A stretch of DNA of 64,000 bases from Epiperipatus broadwayi (taxonomy: Eukaryota; Onychophora; Udeonychophora; Euonychophora; Peripatidae): contig JAQFVV010000208.1 in the NCBI GenBank assembly GCA_028023455.1, positions 556,001-620,000 on the forward strand, in the 5' to 3' direction. The stretch's first letter is position 1; every line of letters starts with the position of its first letter. Shown piece by piece: positions 55,731 to 64,000 of this stretch. Both the position numbers and the translations under genes were made by a program. The notes under the pieces were generated by a model. It was not told the DNA's origin and made no database searches. It saw nothing but the letters and a program-made list of their open reading frames with translations.

Positions 55731-57999
55731 GTTTCTTTGGTAGTTTTTGGTTATGTGTACTGTGGCAGCTAGTTGACACTGTTGAACCACCAAGAAGCCT
55801 GCAAATGATGAATTTCTATACAAAAATAGCTGAAATCGATGGAAAATTAAAATTAAAATGCCTAAGACAAGATATTGAAAGAATAAAAAATCAAGTAAAA
55901 CATTTAGCCTAAGGCAAGTGAAATAATATGAAAATTTTAAAAAAGTACACCTACACACAAAATTGGTAAAAGTATATAAAATAACCATTAAAATTAAAAT
56001 GGCTAAGGCAAGACATCAAAAGTAAGTAAAAATTCAAGTAAAAATTTAGCTTAAGGCCAATCAAGTAAAAAATCGCAAAATACATTAAAATTGTACGTAA
56101 ATTTTACAAAAAGTACTTACACACACATGCAAAATCGGTAAAAATATGTTAAAAATGAATCGCTGAAATTGATGGAAAATTAAATGCTAGAAACCGCTGA
56201 AATCAATGGAAAATTAAAACGCCTGAGATGAGAATTTGATAATTAAAATGCCTAGGTCAGCAAATAGAACAAATCCTCAAACCCCCACAAAAATTTTAAC
56301 ATCTAAGGCAAACAAATCAAAAAATTAAAAATCAAACAAATTCTTCTATAAAAACAAAAAAACGCTATGAAATTCGAATTGCAACAAAAACAGAAAAATC
56401 TTAATGGTAAATGTCAAAAAATTAACAATGGCGGATGGAGCTTCATTAAAATGGCAAGAGTTTATATAAACTAAAAAGCAAAAAGAACATTACACAGAGC
56501 TATTTATCAAATTAATTATTTTCTGCTTTGAAATTATAACATATCATCAAAAATAAGATCCCCCCCCCCAATGAAGAATTTCTATCCAAAAATAGCTGAA
56601 GTGGACAAATTAAAATGAAATACATAAAACACACACACACCCTCCTTTTTTTCTACACTCTGCAGACAACCCAAAATAAAGAAGCAACACAGATATGGAT
56701 AAGCATTTTATTAATTTTAATATCAAACATAATTTTTAAATCATAAATATTAAGATTATTTGTGCTCAAATATATATATATATAACAAGCATACACACAC
56801 TGCATATATTAATAAATAATAAAGAAAATTACAAGAGAAAAGCAATCATGTCCAAATCCATTTAGATGTAGAATATTATTTTAAAATTACGAATAGTTCC
56901 TTAGTTGATCATTTTTTAAAGTTTTTATTTATCGTCATATAGTTAATGCGGTAATATGGGAGTAAAAAAAATATATGCAATAAAAGTTTATACTATCTGT
57001 GTTTTTCCCTGGGATAACGACGAAAATATAAAAACAATGGTAATAATTTGTTTGTCTGGTGACTTCCTATGTATTTAATCCAATTAATTTTTCGACTTGG
57101 TATTGATCCTCTTTGGAGTAAATTACGGTTGAAATATTTCAGAAGCATCTACTTTCCAGTATCTGCAAAATTATCATAATTATTAAAATTATTTATTATA
57201 GATTCGATCTACTCCAGCTGCAATTTAGTATTGCATCCCACCAGCTCTTCAGCATGCTTAAGCTTTTACCTCTTCATGCTCATAGCTGGCAAATACATTG
57301 GCTGCTTTCAATACGTTTCCAAAATTTCACAATTTAATAATGCACGGAGAATTATTTTCTTCAAAGCAGTATCAGATGACTTGTCCTTTTCAAAAAATAT
57401 AGTATTTTTTATATTTCCTTTTTTGTGGTATTTTTTATATTTCCTTTTTTGTAGACTCATTTTTTTCTAGAAAGTTCTTATTCCTTTCTTTTATCCCTTA
57501 TCACCAACGCAGTTTTGATGTCTGGTTTCTCTTTAAACAAAGCAAAAAGCTTTTACCACCTTTTTGTCTTTTCAAGGTCAGGAAATTTCATTGACCACCT
57601 GTAATTTGTTTTCGCCTTTTATTTTTTTGTTTTTCTTTTTACATTCTTTAGATAATAATCTATACAGTTTTAATATTTTTTTTATTTAAGATCTCTTTTC
57701 ACTATTATAATAAAATGAGCTGCATTAGTTTCCATCTTCTCAAATTTATATTTGTTGAATTTTATTCATTCATCCATCCATTCACAAGCAAATATATATA
57801 CTTGTGTTTCAATAAAATACAAGAGCACAAACACCCCTTCCCCTTTCATACCCTTTCTCTACCAATTTAAAATTTGAATATACTCAAAGAAATAATATAA
57901 GAATCATATACACATGCATGTGTACAATTTTTCTTTTTGTGATACAGGGTTTGAAGTCACTCTGTCACAATATATATATGGATTTTTTCAAAATATGAA

Positions 58000-58545
58000 A
58001 ATAAAGATTGATTATGATGAGTTAGAAGAAGTTAAACAATTGCAAATAGCTTGGTCAGATTATTAATGCAGATGGAAATATAATGGATGAAATAAGTCAT
58101 AGAATTGAAAAGGAAGATTTTTAATAAATGTGTTTTACCAGTTCTTACATATGGATCTGAGACTTGGACACTTAATAGAAGAGCAATACAGAGACTTCAG
58201 GCTACTCAAAGAAGTATGGATGTTAGGAGTAACAAGAAAAGATCGGAAACACAATATATGGGTAAGAGAACAAACAGGTATTACTAACATCATTGAAAGA
58301 ATTAAAAGGCTGAAGTGGAATTGGGCTAGACTTATTACTAGAAGAAGATATTATAACAGATGAACAATTGAAATCTTAAACTGAATTCCAAGAGATTGTA
58401 AAAGACCCAGAAAGAGACCGCATGTGAGATGGATGGATGAAATAAGAAAGTGTGCAGAGGTAATGTGGAGAAGAGAAGCTAAAGATCAGAGAAGATTACT
58501 TGAACTTGGAGAGACCTTCATCCTTCAGTGAATTGATAATGGTTG
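58000..58545 (+). pseudogene. RTE 3' tail in the left arm
   Basis: Plus-strand C-terminus of RTE ORF2: KCVLPVLTYGSETWTLN, RAIQRLQATQRSM, then in the next frame VTRKDRKHNIWVREQTG, IIERIKRLKWNWARLITRR, and further PRDCKRPRKRPHVRWMDEI, ending in (TGA)n at about 58540. It has one frameshift near 58215 and stops. It is the clearest RTE tail in the window. Confidence 0.8.
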
Positions 58546-58754
58546 ATGATGATGATTTCAGCCTAGTTTACAAAAATGATATTAATTTTAGCTATTAAAT
58601 ATTATTTAGTAATATTTATATATACATATATGTGCAGGTATACATATAAATATTAGTATGTGCAGATGTACATATAAATATTACTAAATATTTAATAAAT
58701 TAGCTAGCTAAAATTAATATCATTTTTGTAAACTAGGCTGAAATCATCATCATC

Positions 58755-59300
58755 AATCATTATCAATTCACTGCAGAATGAACGTCTCCAAGTTCAATCA
58801 ATCTTTTTCGATCTTTAGCTTCTCTTCTCCACATCACCCCTGCACACTTTCTTATTTCATCCATCCATCTTACATGTGGTCTCTTTCTGGGTATATTACA
58901 ATCTCTTGGAATTCAGTTTAAGATGACAATTGTCCATTTATTATCATCTCTTCTAGCAATATGTCCAGCCCAACTCCACTTTTAATTTTGTTCAATGAAG
59001 TCAGTAATACCTGTTTGTTCTCTTACCCATATATTGCGTTTTTGATCTCTTCTTGTTACTCCTAACATGCATCTCTCCATACTTCTTTGAATGGTCTGAA
59101 GTCTCTGTATTGTTATTAGGTGTCCAAGTCTCAGATCCATGAGTAAGAACTGGTAAAACACATTTATTAAAAATATTTTTTTTTAATTCTATGATTAATT
59201 TCATCCATTATGTTTCCATCTGTATTAATAATCTGACCAAGGTATTTGTAATTGTTTAACTTCTTCTAACTCATCATAATCAATCTTTATTTTTATATTT
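58755..59300 (-). pseudogene. RTE 3' tail in the right arm
   Basis: The mirror copy of 58000-58545: CVLPVLTHGSETWTPN, MHVRSNKKRSKTQYMGK on the minus strand, ending in (ATG)n at 58745. It carries its own mutations. The shared junctions on both sides show that the RTE insertion predates the inverted duplication. Confidence 0.8.
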
Positions 59301-61611
59301 TAAAAAATACATATACATATTGTGACAAGGGGATTGAAACCCTGTTTCACAAAAGGAAAATTTGCACACATGCATATGTATATATTTCTTATATTATTTA
59401 GAGTATATTTGATTTTTAAATTGGTAGAGAAATAGTTAAGATAAAGATGAAGTATGAAAGGGGAAGGGGTGTTTGTGCTCTTGTATTTTATTAACACACA
59501 AGTATATATATTTGCTGTGTGGATGGATGGATAAATGAATGAAATTCAACAAATATAAATTTGATTTCAAATATGGAAGCTAATGCAACTCATTTTATTA
59601 TAATAGAGAAAAGAGATCTTAAATGGAAAAAAATATTAAAACTGTATAGATTATTATCTAAAGAATGTAAAAAGAAAAACAAAAAATAAAAATCGAAAAC
59701 AAATTACAGGTGGTCAACGAAATTTCCTGACCTTGAAAAGACAAAAAGGTGATAAAAGCTTTTTTGCTTTGTTTAAAGAGAAACCAGACCTCAAAACTGC
59801 ATTGGTGATAAGGGATAAAAGAAAGGAATAAGAACTTTCTCGAAAAAAATGAATCTACAAAAAAGAAATATAAAAAATAATATATTTTTTGGAAAGGACA
59901 GTTCGTCTGATACTGCTTTGAAGAAAATTATTGTCCATGCATTATTAAATTGCAAAGTTTTGGAAACATATTGAAAGCAGCCGATGTATTTGCCATCTAT
60001 GAGCATGAGGAGATAAAAGCTTAAGCATGCTGAAGGGCTGGTGTGATGCAATACTAATTGTAGCTGGAGTAGATTGAATCTATAATACATAATTTTAATA
60101 AATAATTTTGTCGATACTGAAAAAAAGATGTTACTGAAATATTTCAACCGTAATCTACTCCAAAGAGAATCAATACCAAATCGAGAAATTAATTGGATTG
60201 AACACATAGGAAGTCACCAGCTGAACAAATTGTCATCGTTTTTATATTTTCATCATTATCCCAGGTAAAAACACAGGTAATATACACTTTTATTGCATAT
60301 ATTTCTTCACTCCTATATTACCACATTAAGCATATGATGATAACTCAAGACTTTTAGAAAGTGATCAACTGAGAAACTATTCGTAATTTTAAAATAATAT
60401 TCTACATCTAAATTGATTTGGACATGATTGCTTTTCACTTGTAATTTTCTTTATTCATTTGTTAATATATGCAATGTGTGTGTGTATGCTTGTGTTTTAT
60501 ATATATATAAATATTTGATCACAAATAATATTAATATTTATGATTTATTAATTGTTTGATATTAAAATTAATAGAAAGTGTATCCATATCTGTGTTGCTT
60601 TTTTATTTTGGATTGTCTGCAGAGTGTAGAAAAGGAGGGGGTGTTTTATGTATTTCTTTTTAATTTGACAATTTCAGCTATTTTTGGATAGTTCTTCATT
60701 GCAGGGGGCATTGACTTATTTTTGATGTGTCATAATTTCAAAGCAGAGAATAATTAATTTGTTAAATAGAAGCTCTCATGTAATGTTATTTTTGTTTGTT
60801 AGTTTATATAAATTCCCACCATTTTAATGAAGCCTCATTGATATTTGCCATTAAGGTTTTTCTTGTAATTTGAATTTCATAGCGTTTCCTTGGTTTTTTA
60901 AGAATTTGTTTGATTTGTTTGCCTTAGATATTAAAATTTTTGTAGGGGTTTGAGGATTTGTTCTATTTGTTTCCCTAGGCATTTTTAATTTTCCATCAAT
61001 TTCAGCGGTTTCTAGCATATAAATTTCCCATCGATTTCAGCGATTCATTTTTAATGTATTTTTAACGATTTTGTGTGTGTGTGTTTTTTAATTTACATAC
61101 CATATTAATGTATTTTGTATTTTTTTCATTTGATTGGCCTTAGGCTAAATTTTTACTTGATTTTTTACTTACTTTTGATATCTTGCCTTAGGCAGTTTAA
61201 TTTTAATTTCCCCCCGATTTCAGCCATTTTTGTATAGAAATTTATCACCTGCAGGCTTTTTGGTGGTTCTGCAGCATCACCTATTGGCCACAGTATGTGT
61301 AACTGAAAACTACCAAATATTTTAATACAGGTCTTAATAACTTGGTAAAAGAAATAGATTCATTATGTATGCACTTTAAAATAAAATATAACTATTCTTT
61401 TTTAAAAATATTTTTAAATGGATTAGATTTTTTATACTTGTGGCTTATTAAATATATGTGTAATAAATCCATACTAGTATATTGTAAATACTAAACTTTA
61501 AGATGTAATTAAAGAACATTTGAATTCAGACTTTTAAGCTTTTTTCAGCTATCCATCTTATATAATCGATACACATGATTACACACCTGAAAAAATAAAT
61601 GATTTCCAATA

Positions 61612-61652
61612 TACATAATTCATGCTGAATCAACACTTATCATTTGATCCAA
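61612..61652 (-). ncRNA. hammerhead relic, family C, left arm
   Basis: On the minus strand ATGATAA replaces CTGATGA and GAATT replaces GAAAT. GTGTTGATTCAGCAT, the stem II region, is still partly paired. Inactive by sequence. Confidence 0.4.
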
Positions 61653-62047
61653 AACATCACCTCCTACACATATATATAATCAGTACTTAGTTTATATTAA
61701 GATAACAAATCTTCAAACTTTAATGGACAAACTTCAATCTCCATCCTTCAACTCTTCAGCCATCTCTACCATTAAAAATCTGATGATGAAATGCTTAAAC
61801 TCTTGTTGATGCCATTAAAATCTGATGATGGAATGTTCAAACAACAAGAATTTGAGCACATCACCATCGGATGTTCAAATGACATCAACAAGGGTTTGAG
61901 CATTCCATCATCAGATTTTCAATGGTATGGATGGTTGAAGAGTTAGAGGATGGAGAAGATTGAAGTCTTTCCATTAAAGTTTGAGGATTTACTATCTTAA
62001 AATAAACTGAGCACTGTTTATATATGTGTGTAGGAGATGGTGATCTG

Positions 62048-62092
62048 GACCAGCTGTTGAGTACTGGTTCCACACAAAATACATATATTGGA
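62048..62092 (+). ncRNA. hammerhead relic, family C, right arm
   Basis: CTGTTGA (62054-62060) has one change from CTGATGA. GTACTGGTTCCACAC and AAAAT follow, then ATATTGGAG. One core change plus loss of the G of GAAA make it inactive. Confidence 0.45.
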
Positions 62093-62329
62093 GTTTTTTT
62101 TTCACATGTGTGGTCATATGTATAGATTATATAAGATGGATAACTGAAGAAAACTTGAAAGTCTGAGATCAAATCCCCTTTAAATATATATTTGTAATAT
62201 TTAGCAATGTACATTAAAATGATAAAGCCAAACTAAAATTACTTGGAATTTATTTTAAAATGGAGCAGTATATATTTATATATGCACACATATATGTAGC
62301 TTTAATATATCAAAGAAATTACTTAGAAA

Positions 62330-62455
62330 AAGACCATATTTGAATAGAAAAGTTTGCTGGTGTGTTGGAAGAAAAGACACTAGAGATCAGAGAAATCGAG
62401 TTAAACTTGGGGAGATCATCATTATGCAATGGGGTAATAATGATTAAAAATAATG
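62330..62455 (+). pseudogene. RTE extreme 3' tail fragment
   Basis: AGAAAAAGACCATATTTGAA, AGACACTAGAGATCAGAGAA and CTTGGGGAGATCATCATTAT correspond to the last 120 bp of the RTE tails at 58400-58530. Strongly truncated. Confidence 0.6.
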
Positions 62456-62479
62456 ATGAGATAAAACTAAGTGCAAATT

Positions 62480-63230
62480 GTGAACACAGTAAAAATGGCT
62501 TGACTAAAAATATTAAATATTGGAATCATATCTTAGATTTATTCATCATTGCTTTGAAAAAATATATAATTTATTTTTAAATTTATAATGATAGATTGTT
62601 AATAATATAAACAAACATTTTTGATGACTATAAATGTTTTTTTTTCTTCAAAAATCAATAGGAATTAGAGATAAATTAGGTTTTCGAAGATTTGGCTGAA
62701 CTGCTAATCAGTAAATGGTATTCTGGCAGTTAAATACAAATCACATTAATGAATTAATTTAGATAAATTCAAAGTAATGTTATGCAGTGAATGTTAGTAG
62801 AAAATACTTATAACAATAAGTAAAAATGAAATATAACAGTGATTTAGACGAATTAAAATATAGTAAACATTAAATAGTAAAAAAGAAAACCATTTTTAAG
62901 CAATTGTAAACCACTGCATTACATTCAGAAAATGGACTTTAAAAGAAAAAGATAATTTATTTTACATAATTTCCTACATAGTGGAAAATATTGGTGGTGG
63001 ATATATTAGGTCCTAATAAACGATTGTTTATATCCCAAGTTATGCCATAATAATATAATAAAATATCAGGTTTCTTAATATATATTCTCCAAATAATGGT
63101 CATATAAGTCCATCTTATATAAGCCACACATAGATATAACAATTTTAAACAATCAGATCTACATGGAAAAAAAGCATCACACTTTATGAGAAAGTGAAGA
63201 TTTTCTATCATATTCTCTAGACACAAATAT
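62480..63230. other. AT-rich noncoding stretch
   Basis: No gene or repeat partner recognised. Confidence 0.45.
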
Positions 63231-63414
63231 TCTATAAAACCACTAAACATCACATAATCACTATCTCTTATACTAGCACATAATTGTTATTAAACAAGGC
63301 AAAACTCTCCATACAGTAGTGTCACCCTGTGCCAACCAGAGTAAACACTGGATGCCAGAAAGCTTGTGCATAAAATCCCCATCTAGTGCCTACTTATCCA
63401 ATATCCCCAGACTA

Positions 63415-63435
63415 GTTTCTGGCTTGTGGCCTTCG
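63415..63435 (-). ncRNA. hammerhead relic, family B, unit 1
   Basis: GAAAC (63419-63415) and the GGCCACAAGCC stem II are intact, but a deletion replaces CTGATGA with CAGAACGA-like sequence. It cannot cleave. Confidence 0.5.
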
Positions 63436-63842
63436 TTCTGAGAGCACAGCACCTAGATCTTAGAATCCAATTCAACCCTCCAGAAGCCACCTTTTAACTC
63501 TACTTAACTACAAAACTATAAGAATGAAACTGAAAACACAATAATATTTTCAATCTAAGCTCAATAGCTTATATAGTCATATAGGTCTGAATTCAGTTCA
63601 GCACCCATACATTTTAGTGTCTTTGGCTCTTTAACAACCATAACCACCACTATCTTATTAGGCAGGATTGGTGTTAAACTACTAAACATCAAATGATCAC
63701 TATCTCTTATACTAGTACATAATTGTTATTAACCAAGGTAAAACTCTCCATACAGTATTGCCACCCTGTGCCAACCAGAATAATCAATGGATGCCAGAAG
63801 GCTTGTGCATAAAATCCCTATCTAGTGCCTACTCATCCAATA

Positions 63843-63884
63843 TCCCCAGATTAGTTTCTGGCATGTGGCCTTCATCAGTGAGGA
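63843..63884 (-). ncRNA. type I hammerhead ribozyme-like motif, family B, unit 2
   Basis: Minus strand: stem I TCCTCA, core CTGATGA (63878-63872), stem II GGC/GCC with loop CACAT, GAAA (63858-63855), CTAA, TC, then TGGGGA, which closes stem I. The core is canonical. The same A-A mismatch occurs at the base of stem II as at 24865-24906. Confidence 0.65.
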
Positions 63885-64000
63885 GCCTTAGACCTGAGAG
63901 CACTGCACCTAGATCTTAGGATCCAATGCAACCCTTCAGCAGCCACCTTTTAACTCTACTTAACTACAAAACTATGAGAATGAAATTGAAAACACAATAA

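Larger units (their letters stand above)
55735..61315. repeat. 5.6-kb inverted duplication (giant near-palindrome)
   Basis: The left arm 55735-58640 and right arm 58660-61315 are reverse complements over their whole length, with scattered indels and point changes. Matching anchors are: GGTAGTTTT at 55740 and AAAACTACC at 61305; the GAATTTCTAT..AAATAGCTGAAATCGATGG block at 55810 and 61214; GGTGACTTCCTATGT at 57058 and its partner at about 60218; the CATGCTTAAGCTTTTA block at 57251 and 60018; and the RTE tail at 58000-58545 and 58755-59300. The loop is only about 20 nt. The outer 500 bp of each arm contain internal repeats of a CTTAGGC / AAATTTTTACTTGA-type unit. No arm has an intact ORF. Confidence 0.9.
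61505..62190. mobile_element. family C element: hammerhead plus tRNA-like module, second fold-back copy
   Basis: The arms 61505-61830 and 61870-62190 are inverted (CCATCTTATATAAT..GAT, TTTATATTAAGATA, CTTCAA..CTTTAATGGA and complements). The organisation is as at 45765-46500. Two direct CTGATGATGGAATG blocks lie at the centre. The outer end of the right arm (62105-62180) holds the tRNA-like module with GATCAAATCCCC as a decayed B box. Confidence 0.7.
63238..64000. mobile_element. family B direct tandem, retrozyme-like, runs off the right edge
   Basis: The unit beginning CACTAAACATC at 63241 repeats from about 63680 (ACTAAACATC at 63681). Shared blocks are 439 bp apart on the left side (GTTTC at 63415 and 63854) and 456 bp apart on the right side (CTCTACTTAACTACAAAACTA at 63498 and 63954). 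The difference is a 17-bp deletion in unit 1 that removes its ribozyme core. The body (63480-63680) is not present in the short fold-back copies of family B, so this is the full-length form. The second unit continues past 64000. Confidence 0.85.

Noticed and set aside
59791-60207. 138-codon minus-strand frame and its mirror at 57231-57470
   Set aside because: They are the two arms of the 5.6-kb palindrome. The plus-strand reading of the right arm has some protein-like stretches but many stops, and I recognise no family, so no gene is called.
61790-61920. CTGATGATGGAATG blocks with nearby CAAAC (also at 46016 and 46190) as extra hammerheads
   Set aside because: GAAA is consistently CAAA or TAAA and no stem II of useful length forms. 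They are kept only as conserved blocks of family C.

Overview
This window is strongly AT-rich (about three-quarters A+T by eye). It looks like animal, probably invertebrate, nuclear DNA: there are no operons or dense genes, but many decayed non-LTR retrotransposons, a Penelope-like element, a mariner remnant, tRNA-derived heads and microsatellites. I cannot fix the phylum. One LINE C-terminal ORF (41.6-42.6 kb) reminds me of tick LINE proteins, which is a memory-based hint only. No complete host gene is visible. One possible spliced exon (3824-3918, minus) and one unassigned ORF in a less AT-rich patch (13370-13714) are the only host-gene candidates.

Layout. 0-2 kb: 5' half of an RTE-clade LINE on the minus strand, running off the left edge. 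2-18 kb: mostly featureless AT-rich DNA with a fold-back hammerhead element (5.4-6.1 kb), a perfect 97-bp tandem duplication (9.1 kb) and a cluster of six dyad motifs (14.0-14.35 kb). 18-20 kb: a LINE-2 remnant and a mariner remnant. 20-26 kb: hammerhead elements, a Penelope-like GIY-YIG fragment nested in one of them, and a 313-bp palindrome. 26.4-28.2 kb: an ORF1-type LINE-2 fragment. 28.5-32.1 kb: an old RTE copy broken up by three palindromic insertions. 32.8-38 kb: a nearly complete two-ORF LINE ('LINE-2'). 38-39.6 kb: two RTE 3' tails in opposite orientation. 40-46.7 kb: two copies of a third LINE ('LINE-3'), one with an open 325-codon C-terminus, both invaded by hammerhead elements. 47.9-48.3 kb: a tRNA-like sequence abutting an RTE tail. 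49.8-50.6 kb: more hammerhead-family copies and an RTE 5' fragment. 55.7-61.3 kb: a 5.6-kb inverted duplication whose arms both contain the same RTE tail. 61.5-64 kb: two more hammerhead families, the last a direct tandem that continues past the right edge.

The unifying observation is a set of short dispersed elements that carry type I hammerhead-ribozyme (HHR) sequences: CTGANGA, a variable stem II, GAAA, a minimal stem III, a UH cleavage site, and a closing stem I. I see four non-autonomous families (A, B, C, D) and one HHR-like relic attached to the Penelope-like fragment. Stem I and stem II differ in sequence between families but still pair, which is the covariation expected of a real ribozyme. 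Most copies are arranged head-to-head as fold-backs, so some carry a ribozyme on each strand; one (63.2-64 kb) is a direct tandem with a period of about 440-456 bp, as in known retrozymes and HHR satellites. Family C also carries a tRNA-like A/B-box module. The autonomous LINEs and Penelope-like elements are the obvious candidates for having supplied reverse transcriptase, but this is inference.
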